In this document: positions 17,374 to 26,117 of the stretch, one piece after another
Layout of the letters: every line of letters begins with the position of its first letter
How positions within the stretch are numbered: the first letter of the stretch is position 1
Made by a program: the position numbers and the translations under genes
DNA from: Streptomyces sp. MH60
Lineage (GTDB): Bacteria; Actinomycetota; Actinomycetes; Streptomycetales; Streptomycetaceae
DNA: 64,000 bases
Direction of reading: 5' to 3'
NCBI RefSeq assembly: GCF_002939385.1
Contig: NZ_MULI01000003.1
Location: 176,798 to 240,797, forward strand
Notes under the pieces: model-generated
What the model was told of the DNA's origin: nothing
The model's input: the letters and a program-made list of their open reading frames with translations, nothing else
Database searches by the model: none

Positions 17374-18207
17374 TCAGGCGCCGAGGCCGTACCAGCGGGC
17401 GGCCGTGGTGCCGAAGACCGCCTCGCGTTCCTCCGTTCCGAGACCCGCGGTGAGGGTCTCGGCGAGCGTGAGCACCTCGTCGTACCCGGCCGCCAGCAGG
17501 CACACCGGCCAGTCCGAGCCGTACATGAGACGCTGCGGACCCAGGGCCGACAGCAGCACGTCGGTGAACGGGCGCAGCGCGCGGACCGGATCCCCGGTGG
17601 TGCGGGTCACCAGACCGGACAGTTTGACGACGACGTTGGGGCTCACCGCCAGAGCAGCCATGTGCCCCGCCCAGAGGGCGAACGCGTCCGGGTCGGTCAC
17701 CGGGTTGCCCGCGTGGTCCAGGACGAAGCGGACCTCCGGCAGTCCCCGTACCGCGCGTACCGCGGCCGGCAGTTGGTCCACGCTGACGAGCAGGTCGTGG
17801 ACGAGGCCCGCTTCGGCGGCCGCACGCAGCCCGCGGCGGACCTCGGACCGGGCGAGCCAGTCCGGGTCCGCCTCGTCCGTCACCGGGTGCCGCAGGCCCA
17901 CCAGGGCCCGGCCGCCGGGACCCTCGCGCACCGCGGCGAGGCGGTCGGCGACGGCCGGGTCGGTGAGGTCGGCCCAGCCGACGACCCCCCTCGTGTGCGG
18001 GTCCCCGGCGGCCAGGGCCAGCAGTTCCGCCGTCTCCTCGGCCACGGCACACGTCTGCACCACGACGGTGGCGTCGATCGCGTTCCGCAGCAGGGCCGGG
18101 CGCAGGTCGTCGGCCGTGTAGGTGCGGTGCAGGACCGGACTGCCGTGGGTCCACGGCAGGTCACGGACGGCCAGGTCCCACACATGATGATGGGCGTCGA
18201 CGCGCAC
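17374..18207 (-). CDS. Amidohydrolase 2-type lactonase (fuconolactonase-like)
   Basis: 277 residues from GTG 18207, nine bases after the SDR stop. A TIM-barrel metal-dependent hydrolase: metal site DAHHHVWD (4-11), aspartate/histidine in FVLDHAGNP, and the C-terminal YGSDWPV motif. This is the signature of the L-fuconolactonase/L-rhamnono-lactonase branch, which opens sugar-acid lactones. Last gene of an eight-gene operon that contains two candidate sugar dehydrogenases, so hydrolysis of the lactone they form is the natural role. Which sugar is unknown. Confidence 0.88.
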   Translation of the reverse strand: MRVDAHHHVWDLAVRDLPWTHGSPVLHRTYTADDLRPALLRNAIDATVVVQTCAVAEETAELLALAAGDPHTRGVVGWADLTDPAVADRLAAVREGPGGRALVGLRHPVTDEADPDWLARSEVRRGLRAAAEAGLVHDLLVSVDQLPAAVRAVRGLPEVRFVLDHAGNPVTDPDAFALWAGHMAALAVSPNVVVKLSGLVTRTTGDPVRALRPFTDVLLSALGPQRLMYGSDWPVCLLAAGYDEVLTLAETLTAGLGTEEREAVFGTTAARWYGLGA

Positions 18208-18216
18208 GAAGCCGTC

Positions 18217-18999
18217 TCACCCCTCCTTGCGCAGCCGCAGGCTGTCCATGCCGCCGTCCACGGCCAGGCACGTGCCCGTGGTGGACCCGGCGGCCGGCGA
18301 GGCGAGGTAGGCGATCGCGGCGGCGACCTCGTCGGCGGCGACCAGGCGGCCGTGCGGCTGCCGGGCCGCCAGGGCGGTGTACTCGGCGGCGGGATCGGCG
18401 GCCCGGTCCAGCAGCCGGCCGATCCAGGGCGTGTCCGCGGTCCCGGGGTTGACCGCGTTGACCCGGATGCCCTCCGGCAGCAGGTCGGCGGCCATGGCCC
18501 GGGTCATCGCCACCACGGCGCCCTTGCCGGCCGAGTACAGCACCCGCTGGGGCAGCCCGGCGGTGGCCGCGATGGAGCCGACGTTGACGACCGCCGCGTG
18601 GACGGAGGCCCGCAGGGCGGGCAGCGCGGCCCGGGTGACCCGGACCATGCCGACGACGTTGGTGTCCAGGACGCGGTGCCACTCCTCGTCGGAGTTGTCC
18701 TCGACGCCGCCCTGCGCCCCGATCCCCGCGTTGTTGACCACGATGTCGAGTCCACCGAGCCGGGAGACCGCCGCGTCGACGGCGGCCATCACCGAGGCGT
18801 CGTCGCGTATGTCCGCGCGCAGGGTCGCCGCGAAGTCGGCGGGCTCCGGTTCGGACAGGTCCAGGACGGCCACGCGGGCGCCCTGAGCGGTGAGCAGCCG
18901 GGCGGTGGCCAGGCCGATCCCGGAGGCGCCGCCGGTGACCAGCGCGGTGAGACCGGCGAAGGGCACCGCGCCGGGTAGTGCGGAACCGGTCGTTGTCAT
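18217..18999 (-). CDS. Short-chain dehydrogenase (candidate sugar or sugar-acid dehydrogenase)
   Basis: 260 residues, GGAGAGAG upstream of ATG 18999. Rossmann site VTGGASGIG, acidic residue after the second strand (VLDLSEP) predicting NAD+ preference, NNAG, catalytic Tyr/Lys in YSAGK. The closest functional types are SDRs of non-phosphorylative sugar pathways (L-fucose or L-rhamnose dehydrogenases, or 2-keto-3-deoxy-sugar-acid dehydrogenases). It sits directly before the lactonase, consistent with oxidation feeding lactone opening or a later step of the same path. Confidence 0.88.
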   Translation of the reverse strand: MTTTGSALPGAVPFAGLTALVTGGASGIGLATARLLTAQGARVAVLDLSEPEPADFAATLRADIRDDASVMAAVDAAVSRLGGLDIVVNNAGIGAQGGVEDNSDEEWHRVLDTNVVGMVRVTRAALPALRASVHAAVVNVGSIAATAGLPQRVLYSAGKGAVVAMTRAMAADLLPEGIRVNAVNPGTADTPWIGRLLDRAADPAAEYTALAARQPHGRLVAADEVAAAIAYLASPAAGSTTGTCLAVDGGMDSLRLRKEG

Positions 19000-19063
19000 A
19001 TGTGCTCTCTCCCCATGGTCGTCGGTCCTGGTCCTGTGTCTGCCCGTGGCCCGGCGCCCGCTG

Positions 19064-19987
19064 TCACGGCACCGGGACGGCCGGGGCGAGCAGGTGCGCC
19101 TCGCGCAGCTCCGCCCACATCGCGGCTGGGATCGGGTGACGGGCCAGTTCGAGATTGCCCGTCACCTCCTGCGGCGACGCGGCGCCCACAACGACGGACA
19201 CCACGGCCGGGTGCCCGAACGGGAACTGCTGGGCCGCGGCCCGCAGTGGCACCCCGTGCCGTGCGCAGACGTCGTCGAGCGCGAGCGCCCGTCGCAGCAC
19301 GTCGTCCGGTACGGGGTGGTAGTGGTACGGCGCGCCGGGCCGGGGGTCCGCCAGCAGCCCGGAGTTGAACACGCCTCCGGCGATCACCCCGACGCCCCGT
19401 TCGGCGCACAGGGGCAGCAGGCCGGCCAGCGCGGGCTGCTCCAGCAGTGTGTAGCGGCCGGCGATCAGCACCACGTCCAGGTCGGTGCGCCGCACCAGCT
19501 CCGCCAGCGGCGCGCTGTGGTTCATCCCGGCGCCGACGGCGCCGACGACTCCCTCGTCCCGCAGGCGCAGCAGCGTGGGCACGGCGTGCCGTACCGCCTC
19601 GTCGAGATGGTCCTCGGGGTCGTGCACGTGCACGACGTCGAACCGGTCGACACCGAGACGTGCCATGCTGCCTTCGAGGCTGCGCAGGACGTCGTCGCGG
19701 CCGAACGCGTGCCGGGGCTCGGCGCCTTCGGTGACCTGCCAGCCGACCTTGGTGGACAGCTGGAACCGGGCGCGGTCCACGGTGGCCAGCGCCCTGCCGA
19801 CCCGTCGCTCGGACAGGCCGTCGCCGTACAGCGGAGCCGTGTCGATCAACGTGGCCCCGCCGTCGACGGCGGCGTGCACGGTGGCCGCGGCGACGTCGGG
19901 ATCCACCTCGTGGTAGAGATTGCCGATCGGGGCGCAGCCGAGGCCGAAGCGGGGCAGGGCGAGCCGTCGGCCGGGGGCCGGGGTCAC
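19064..19987 (-). CDS. Aldo/keto reductase, D-threo-aldose 1-dehydrogenase type
   Basis: 307 residues from GTG 19987, which overlaps the RraA-like stop codon (GTGA), indicating translational coupling. Tetrad: Asp and Tyr in LIDTAPLYGDGLSE, Lys in LSTKVGW, His in VVHVHDPE. The N-terminal GLGCAPIGNLY and central AVGAGMN match the AKR group that oxidises L-fucose and related aldoses to 1,5-lactones. In this operon it could supply the substrate of the lactonase. The sugar specificity is not proven by sequence. Confidence 0.88.
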   Translation of the reverse strand: MTPAPGRRLALPRFGLGCAPIGNLYHEVDPDVAAATVHAAVDGGATLIDTAPLYGDGLSERRVGRALATVDRARFQLSTKVGWQVTEGAEPRHAFGRDDVLRSLEGSMARLGVDRFDVVHVHDPEDHLDEAVRHAVPTLLRLRDEGVVGAVGAGMNHSAPLAELVRRTDLDVVLIAGRYTLLEQPALAGLLPLCAERGVGVIAGGVFNSGLLADPRPGAPYHYHPVPDDVLRRALALDDVCARHGVPLRAAAQQFPFGHPAVVSVVVGAASPQEVTGNLELARHPIPAAMWAELREAHLLAPAVPVP

Positions 19988-20799
19988 CGCTTCGAGGCAC
20001 GCCACTGCTCGTACTCCTCCCTGCTGTCGGGGCTCAGGGGGTAGTAGTCCGACAGCCGCGCGCCCTGGTCGATGCGCATCCGGCTGAATTCCTCCCACTG
20101 CTCGTGGTCGGAGGCGCTGTCGACGATCTCCTGGGCCTTGGACACCGGGACCACCACGGCGCCGTCGTCGTCGGCGACGACGAGGTCGCCGGGCAGGGTG
20201 AGGACACCGCCGGCCGCCACGGGCACGTCGTAGGCCCAGGGGAACAGCTCGGATTGGGAGGCGTAGTGCGGGGTGGTGCCGGTGCACCAGATCGGGACGC
20301 CGAGTTCGCGGACACGGGGCGCGTCCCGGATGCGCCCGTCGACGACGATGCCGGCACCGCCCTTGCGCTTGAAGTAACGCACCAGCATGTCGCCGAGGCA
20401 GCCGGTGAAGGCACTGCCGTAGGCCTGGACGACGAGGACGTCGCCGGGCTGGACCTCTTCGAGGACCGCCCACAGGGCCGTGCTGCGCTCGACGTACTCC
20501 TGGGCCAGGCCGCTGGCGACGTCCTCGCGCTGCGGCATGAACTGGAGGGTGCGGGCCGGGCCCGTGACCTTGTTGCCGAGTTCCAGGGCGGTGGGTCCGG
20601 ACAGGTAGCTGCGGCGGATGCCGAGTTCGTGGAGCTTGGCGCAGGCGGTGGCGGAGCTGACCCGGTTCAGGCTCCTCACCAGCTCGCCGTCGGGGCGGTC
20701 CCAGGGCGCACCGTGCACGGGCAGGTCCCACACGGGCTGGGCGCCAGCCGCGACGCCGTCGGCCTCGTGGCCCGCGGGACGGGGGAGTGACATGGTCAT
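19984..20799 (-). CDS. RraA/HMG-aldolase-like protein
   Basis: 271 residues from ATG 20799 (GGAGAA upstream); the start overlaps the preceding stop as ATGA. Conserved RraA-fold elements: PGDVLVVQAYGS, GCLGDMLVRYFKRKGGAGIV then VDGRIRDAP (the active-site D-G-x-x-R-D of the class II aldolases), and VVADDDGAVVVP. Members with this motif are metal-dependent aldolases for 4-hydroxy-4-methyl-2-oxoglutarate-type acids, while true RraA lacks activity. Here it may cleave a 2-keto sugar-acid intermediate (inference). Longer N-terminus (about 60 residues) than minimal RraA. Confidence 0.85.
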   Translation of the reverse strand: MTMSLPRPAGHEADGVAAGAQPVWDLPVHGAPWDRPDGELVRSLNRVSSATACAKLHELGIRRSYLSGPTALELGNKVTGPARTLQFMPQREDVASGLAQEYVERSTALWAVLEEVQPGDVLVVQAYGSAFTGCLGDMLVRYFKRKGGAGIVVDGRIRDAPRVRELGVPIWCTGTTPHYASQSELFPWAYDVPVAAGGVLTLPGDLVVADDDGAVVVPVSKAQEIVDSASDHEQWEEFSRMRIDQGARLSDYYPLSPDSREEYEQWRASKR

Positions 20800-22814
20800 C
20801 GGGTTCTCCGGAAGGTCGTGGGGGATGCGTGGTGGGCGAAGGGTCGGGCGTTGAGGAGCATGTCCAGCCGCAGCCGGATGCGGCGCCCCGGGGGCAGGAC
20901 GATGTGGAGGCTGTGGTCGTTGACCGGTGCCGAGTGTTCCGTCTCGGGGCCGGTCGGCAGGTGGTAGTCGTGGGAGTCGCCCGGATAGTGCTCGCCGCCG
21001 CCGGTCCAGTGGGCCTCGGTGATCAGGTGCTCGCCGAAGCCGCCCGCGAGCAGCCGCAGCCGGCGGGTGTGCACCGTACTGAGGTTGACCAACTGCACGG
21101 TGGTGCCGCCGGCGTCGAGGTGTTCGACGAGGGCGGCGACGTCCCACGGGAGCCCGGGGCGGGCGGCGTCCAGGTCGTCGTAGCGCACCCGGGCGAGCGG
21201 CAGGCCACCGTTGTAGAGGGTCTGCGGCGCTCCGGCGGTGAGCTGGGTGAGCACCTCGGTGACCACCGGGTTCACCCGCTGCCACTTGTGCAGGTCGAGG
21301 TCGTCGGTGTCGGCGTCCTCGGCCGTCATCAGGGCGGTGCGGTGGGCGACCTGAGCGAGGGCCATACGCAGGGCACGCTCGGGGTAGTCGGGGTTGTCAC
21401 CGTCGAGGTAGGCCAGCCACGGCGCCTCGTGTCCGGCCTCCTCCTTGTCGCGGAAGGCGTGCACCTCGCGCCAGTCGTAGCCGGAGTGCTCGCGGACCCG
21501 CTCCAGACGGGCGCGGTCCTCGTCGCGCATGCCGAACCACCACAGCCAGGTCCAGTAGGCGACCTGGGCGGGTTGGTGGTCGAACCATCCTTCGGGGCCG
21601 ACGCGGGTGGGCAGCGCGTTGACGGTGCGTCCCTCGCCCAGGCCGAGGGCGTGAGCCCAGCCGGGGCGGCGGGTCGCTCCGGTGTCGTACGGCATGGCGG
21701 TGCGGCGCTGCTCCCAGACCTGGTCCAGAGGCCGCCGGGCGAGATCCAGCCGGGAGTCGGCACGGCCGACCATGCCGGCACTGATGGCTCCGACCAGCGT
21801 CGCGGCACCGATCGAGTGCACACCGTGCGGCCAGGTCCAGCCGTAGTGGCCGCCGTACCAGCGGCCTCCGTGGTCCTCGCCGACCTCGCCGGAGGGGCCG
21901 ACGTTGTCGGGCATGGCCCCGGCGGCGGCCGCGCGCTCGCGCCAGGCGTCGACGTATTCCAGGACCCAGTCCGCCAGGCGCGGATCGTGGTCGTACAGCC
22001 AGGCGTTGACGACCAGAGCGGTGGCGGCCAGATCGACGGCGGTGTCCCCGCGGCCGAGCCGGTCGCGCATCGCGTGGCCCATCCGCACGGCGTTGTCCTC
22101 GTCGGCCAGGTCGTCCCAGGAGGTGATGCCGGGGACGTCGCGCAGGGGCAGACCGTAGGGGCGCATACCCCGCTGCTCGTGCCCGAACCGGTCGTCCCAC
22201 TGGGGGCCCAGGCCGGGCCGGGGGCCGTCCGAGCCGTTGTGCGGCGCGCGCAGGGCCCGGGTGACGGGGTCGTAGTTGCCGGTCGTGCTGCCCGGGAGGT
22301 ACTGCTCGGCGAAGCGCCGGGCCCGCTCGCGGAAGCGCTGGTCGGTGGGGTCGGCGGCACAGATGCCGTAGAACATCAGCAGGGCCTCGCCCTGGTGGAA
22401 CCAGTCGTAGCCGCGCTCGAACTCGTCCCGGTACAGGCCCAGTTCGGTGAGTTGTGCGGTGACTCCTTCCCAGTGGCGCTTGACCGCGGGCAGTAGGTCG
22501 TCGGCTCCGCCCAGGCGATAGAGGGCGGGCCAGTTGAAGAACGCCTCGTAGAAGTCGTCGGCGCCGTCCCGGTCGGGAATGGTGCCGGAGAAGCGCAGTC
22601 GGCCGTCGGGTTCGGTGTATCGGTCGCTGAACAGCCGCCAGGCTCTGTCGAGTTCGTCGAAGAGGTGGCGTTGCAGCACGGCCCAGGCGGGCGGCGGCCC
22701 GGTGGGCAGGGTGGCGGTGATCTCGATGGGGCGGGTTTCGGGGGGCGTGCTGCCGGACGGCGGAGCCCCGACGGACCTCGTCCCGGTGGCGGGATTGTCG
22801 TGTGGTGCGTTCAT
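20796..22814 (-). CDS. Uncharacterised protein, probable (alpha/alpha)-barrel glycan enzyme
   Basis: 672 residues. Not recognised as a named family. The visible pattern is helix-rich with aromatic and acidic clusters: FYEAFFNWPALYRLGG, YDWFHQGEALLMFYGI, GRWYGGHYGWTWPHGVHS, VAYWTWLWWFGM. Such patterns suit (alpha/alpha)6-toroid glycoside hydrolases or lyases, followed by a beta-rich C-terminal part (VQLVNLSTVHTRRLRLLAG). No signal peptide, so a cytoplasmic enzyme acting on imported oligosaccharide is likely. It lies directly after the sugar permease genes and its stop overlaps the next start, so it belongs to the operon. Confidence 0.8.
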   Translation of the reverse strand: MNAPHDNPATGTRSVGAPPSGSTPPETRPIEITATLPTGPPPAWAVLQRHLFDELDRAWRLFSDRYTEPDGRLRFSGTIPDRDGADDFYEAFFNWPALYRLGGADDLLPAVKRHWEGVTAQLTELGLYRDEFERGYDWFHQGEALLMFYGICAADPTDQRFRERARRFAEQYLPGSTTGNYDPVTRALRAPHNGSDGPRPGLGPQWDDRFGHEQRGMRPYGLPLRDVPGITSWDDLADEDNAVRMGHAMRDRLGRGDTAVDLAATALVVNAWLYDHDPRLADWVLEYVDAWRERAAAAGAMPDNVGPSGEVGEDHGGRWYGGHYGWTWPHGVHSIGAATLVGAISAGMVGRADSRLDLARRPLDQVWEQRRTAMPYDTGATRRPGWAHALGLGEGRTVNALPTRVGPEGWFDHQPAQVAYWTWLWWFGMRDEDRARLERVREHSGYDWREVHAFRDKEEAGHEAPWLAYLDGDNPDYPERALRMALAQVAHRTALMTAEDADTDDLDLHKWQRVNPVVTEVLTQLTAGAPQTLYNGGLPLARVRYDDLDAARPGLPWDVAALVEHLDAGGTTVQLVNLSTVHTRRLRLLAGGFGEHLITEAHWTGGGEHYPGDSHDYHLPTGPETEHSAPVNDHSLHIVLPPGRRIRLRLDMLLNARPFAHHASPTTFRRTR

Positions 22815-22815
22815 G

Positions 22816-23772
22816 TCAGCCCTTCAGGGCACCGGAGGTCAGGCCGCTGATGATGTGCCGCTGCATGATCGCGAAGAAGGCGAGTGCCGGCGCGACGGCG
22901 AGGAGCAGGTTGGGGAAGACCACGGCGTAGTGCGTCGAGTACTTGCCGACCGCGGCGTACACCCCGGTGGTGACGGTGTAGAGGCCGCTGCCGGGTCCGA
23001 GGATGATCTGCGGGTTGGCGAAGTCGTTCCACACGCTGAGGCTGTGCAGGATCACCGCGGTGGCCACCATGGGCCGCATCAGCGGCAGCACGACGAGCCG
23101 GAAGGTCCGCAGCCGTCCCAGGCCGTCCACGGACGCGGCCTGGTCCAGCTCCCTGGGGATGGTTCGGATGTAGGCGCTGTACAGGAACACCGACACGGGC
23201 AGGGTCAGCGCCGTCTCGAAGAGCACGAAGCCGGGGATGGTGCCCATCAGTCCGAGGTACTTGAGGACGTAGACCACCGGGATCAGCAGCACCTGGCTGG
23301 GGACGAACGTCCCGGCGACGAACAGCAGCAGCAGCGCCGTGTGCCACCGTGTGGTGCCGCGGGCGATCACGTACGACACCGGGGCGGACACCAGCAGGGA
23401 CAGGACGTTGACGAGCAGCACGAAGAGCAGGGTGATCCCGTAGGCCCGTACGACGTCGAAGTCCGGGTTGGAGAACGCGTCGCGCAGCGGCCGCAGGCTC
23501 AGCCGGGTCAGCGGCAGGCCGAACGGGGAGTCGCGGATGTCCTGCTCCGACTTGAAGGCGTTGACGACCAGCAGCCACAGCGGGATCACCATGAACGAGG
23601 CGGACACGAGGAGCAGTGGCAGCCGCCACAGCGAGGTTCCCGGTACGGTGCCGCTCCCGCGCCGCCGCGTCCGTGAGGGCGCCGGGCCCGGCGGGGCCTG
23701 GTCCGGCGCAGCGGCGGGTGCCACTGGACGCAGGACGGCCGGGGGAGGGCTGGTGGTGGGTTCGGTGGGCAT
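22816..23772 (-). CDS. ABC sugar transporter permease (MalG type)
   Basis: 318 residues from ATG 23772, two bases after the upstream permease stop. Six membrane helices follow a proline-rich cytoplasmic N-terminus; the EAA loop for the ATPase contact is ELDQAASVDGLGRLRTFRLV. C-terminal GLTSGALKG is the family hallmark. Pairs with the next gene and the lipoprotein as a carbohydrate uptake system of the CUT1 type. No ATPase gene is present; Streptomyces commonly shares the MsiK ATPase among such importers. Confidence 0.93.
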   Translation of the reverse strand: MPTEPTTSPPPAVLRPVAPAAAPDQAPPGPAPSRTRRRGSGTVPGTSLWRLPLLLVSASFMVIPLWLLVVNAFKSEQDIRDSPFGLPLTRLSLRPLRDAFSNPDFDVVRAYGITLLFVLLVNVLSLLVSAPVSYVIARGTTRWHTALLLLFVAGTFVPSQVLLIPVVYVLKYLGLMGTIPGFVLFETALTLPVSVFLYSAYIRTIPRELDQAASVDGLGRLRTFRLVVLPLMRPMVATAVILHSLSVWNDFANPQIILGPGSGLYTVTTGVYAAVGKYSTHYAVVFPNLLLAVAPALAFFAIMQRHIISGLTSGALKG

Positions 23773-23774
23773 GG

Positions 23775-24707
23775 TCAGGCCCCCGCTCTCTCGTCGGCGC
23801 GGCGCCGCAGGAAGGTGATCGCCAGTGCGGCGATGCCGGTCACCACCGTCAGCACCATCGACTGGGCGGAGCCGTATCCCAGGGCGTTGTTCTGGAACGA
23901 CTGGGCCAGGATCAGATAGGCGGCGGTCTGGGTGGAGCCCGCGGGACCGCCTCCGGTCAGGGAGAGGACCAGGTCGTAGGAACGCAGCAGGGTCACCAGG
24001 GTCAGCACGATGTTGACGGTGACGACCGGCGCGATCATCGGCAGGGTCACACTGCGCAGGGTCCGCCACCGGCCGGCGCCGTCGATCCGGGCGGCTTCGA
24101 GCAGCGAGGCGGGGACGGTGTGCAGGCCGGCGATGTACAGCACGAGGGTGAATCCGAAGCCGGACCACACCACTACCCCGATGAGGCTCGCCAGCGCCCA
24201 GCCGGGCTGGGACAGGAACGGCAGTCCGGCGTGCCCGGCGGAGCGCAGCACGCTGTTGACCGCGCCGTTGGTGGACAGGAGCGCCGACCAGAGGAAGCCG
24301 ATGATCAGCGCACTGATGACGTACGGGTAGAAGAAGACGGTCCGCAGCACGGTGTTGGTCCGGCTGGGAGTGGAGATGGCGAGGGCCAGGGTGAGTCCCA
24401 CGGCGTTGACGGCGAGGGTGCCGATCACCGCCAGCAGCACCGTGATCCAGGCCGCCTGCCGGACCTCCGGATCGTCCACGAGAGCGCGGTAGTGGTCGAG
24501 CCCCACCATCGCGGGGTGTGCCGTGTAGCCGTCCCAGTCGGTCAGACTGAGGTAGCCGGACAGCACCAGGGGCACGACCATCATGACGAGGAAGAGCGCG
24601 ACCGCGGGAGCGGTCATGAGCAGTCCCGTCAGCCGGTCCCGGCCGCGGGCGGTGGCGAACAGGTCGCGCACGGCCCGCGCCGGCCGGGAGGTGGTGGGCA
24701 GACTCAT
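23775..24707 (-). CDS. ABC sugar transporter permease (MalF type)
   Basis: 310 residues from ATG 24707; the start overlaps the binding-protein stop codon (ATGA). Six helices with a periplasm-facing loop containing LTDWDGYTA and EAA loop LEAARIDGAGRWRTLRSVTL. Heterodimer partner of the MalG-type permease. Translational coupling of binding protein and permeases indicates a single transcript. Confidence 0.93.
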   Translation of the reverse strand: MSLPTTSRPARAVRDLFATARGRDRLTGLLMTAPAVALFLVMMVVPLVLSGYLSLTDWDGYTAHPAMVGLDHYRALVDDPEVRQAAWITVLLAVIGTLAVNAVGLTLALAISTPSRTNTVLRTVFFYPYVISALIIGFLWSALLSTNGAVNSVLRSAGHAGLPFLSQPGWALASLIGVVVWSGFGFTLVLYIAGLHTVPASLLEAARIDGAGRWRTLRSVTLPMIAPVVTVNIVLTLVTLLRSYDLVLSLTGGGPAGSTQTAAYLILAQSFQNNALGYGSAQSMVLTVVTGIAALAITFLRRRADERAGA

Positions 24708-25981
24708 TTCGTGTGCGCCTTCAGCCAGGTGTCCACGTTCTTCAGCCCGTCGGCGGCGTCGCCGCCGGTGTAGAGGCTCTGCACCTGCTTGTTCTGCTCC
24801 GCCTCGAAGCCGGTCGGCATCTGGTACTCGCCGCTGCCCGCGATGGCCTGGTGGTTGGTGGACTTGTCGAGGAGCGCCTGCACCTCGTCGGCCAGCGGGG
24901 AGAGCTTGTAGGGGTAGCCGGTGCGGAACGAGGAGTCCTGCTTGAGCTGGCCGGCCACGGCGGCGCGGTCGGTGGTCAGGAACTGGACGAGCTTCTCCGA
25001 GGCCTTCTGGTGCTTGCCGGCCTTGAAGATCCTGTAGTTGGCCCCGGGGGTCACCGAGAGCCTCGGGGTGGAGGGATCGTTGAGCTGGGGTGAAGGGAAG
25101 ACGCCGACCTCGAAGTCCTTCTTCGCCTGTGCCTCGGCCGCCACGAACCAGCAGCCCATCGGGTACATCGCGGCCTTGCCGGACAGGAACTCGGTCTCCG
25201 CGTCGGCGTACTTGGTACCCAGGGCCTGCTTGTCGAGATAGCCCTCGTCCAGCCAGTCCTTGTACAGGTCCATGGCCGGGCCGAGGTCGGTGCCCAGGGA
25301 ACGCCTGCCGTCGGCGGCCTGTTTGAACCAGTCGGGCTCGCCGGTGGTGACGGTCGGTGCGAAGAGCATCATGACCTGTGCCTGCGTGACCCACTCTCCG
25401 GCCGTCTGCAGGGGCAGGTACCCGGCGGACTTGAGCTTCCGCATCGCCGCCGTCAGCTCCTGCATGGTGGCGGGCGGCTTGGCGATGCCGGCCTTCTCGA
25501 AGGCCTTCTTGTTGTAGAAGACGAGGGACTGGACCTGTTGTCCGATCGCCACGTCGTACAGGTGGCCGTCCAGTCGCTGGGCGTCCGCCATGGGCGCGTC
25601 GGCCGCCCAGCTCAGGTCGGACAGATCCCTGAGATAGGGGAGGACCTTGTCGTTGTGCGAGCCCTCGACGACGTCGGGGGCGTTGCCCGCTGCCAGCAGC
25701 TGCTGCAGTGTGCTGTCCACGGAGCCGTCGGCGGCCGTGGGCGAGTCGATCTGTACCTTGATTCCGGGGTTGGCCTTCTCGAAGGGAGCGACCAGCTCCC
25801 GCCAGTACCCCTTGGTCAGGTTCGGTGTGATGTTCACCAGCATCCGCACGGTGCCGGTGGCACCCGAGTCCGGGTCGGCGGCCGAGTCCGCCTCGAACCC
25901 GCCGCTGCCGCCGCACGCGGTGGTCAGGGCCAGGCCCAACAGGATGCCTACCGCGGCGTTGATGGATCTTCTCCGGGCCAT
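24704..25981 (-). CDS. Extracellular solute-binding lipoprotein of sugar ABC importer
   Basis: 425 residues, GGGAGGG before ATG 25981. Lipoprotein signal: basic MARRRS, hydrophobic core, lipobox-like LTTAC with Cys23 as the lipidation site. Then the family-1 binding-protein fold (TGTVRMLVNITPN...; KGYWRELVAPFEKANPGIKV; QLLAAGNAPDVVEGSHND). It binds the oligosaccharide outside the cell and delivers it to the permeases. First gene of the eight-gene operon; its promoter carries TATCGATA sites facing the divergent GntR gene. Confidence 0.93.
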   Translation of the reverse strand: MARRRSINAAVGILLGLALTTACGGSGGFEADSAADPDSGATGTVRMLVNITPNLTKGYWRELVAPFEKANPGIKVQIDSPTAADGSVDSTLQQLLAAGNAPDVVEGSHNDKVLPYLRDLSDLSWAADAPMADAQRLDGHLYDVAIGQQVQSLVFYNKKAFEKAGIAKPPATMQELTAAMRKLKSAGYLPLQTAGEWVTQAQVMMLFAPTVTTGEPDWFKQAADGRRSLGTDLGPAMDLYKDWLDEGYLDKQALGTKYADAETEFLSGKAAMYPMGCWFVAAEAQAKKDFEVGVFPSPQLNDPSTPRLSVTPGANYRIFKAGKHQKASEKLVQFLTTDRAAVAGQLKQDSSFRTGYPYKLSPLADEVQALLDKSTNHQAIAGSGEYQMPTGFEAEQNKQVQSLYTGGDAADGLKNVDTWLKAHTK

Positions 25982-25992
25982 GTCGCCCTCCC

Positions 25993-26081
25993 TATCGATT
26001 ATGTTCTATCGATAGGTGATATGATGACTCCTGTCACGCGGTTGTCAAGAGCCTGCAACCACAGACACACGATCATCGATA
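25993..26081. promoter_or_regulatory. Binding-protein operon promoter with TATCGATA operators
   Basis: On the minus strand: -35 TTGACA (26048-26043), 18-bp spacer, -10 TCATAT (26024-26019). The palindrome CTATCGATAG (26006-26015) lies at the expected transcription start. Related copies are TATCGATT (25993-26000) and CATCGATA (26074-26081); the latter is closer to the gntR start at 26118. Probably GntR operators controlling both directions. Confidence 0.72.
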
Positions 26082-26117
26082 AGATGCGAAGACGTTCTAC
26101 GAACCTAGGGGGCCGTC

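Noticed and set aside
20787..22496. 569-codon plus-strand ORF opposite the alpha/alpha-barrel-like gene
   Set aside because: Shadow frame lacking any domain; the minus-strand gene is overlapped by coupled start and stop codons of its operon neighbours.
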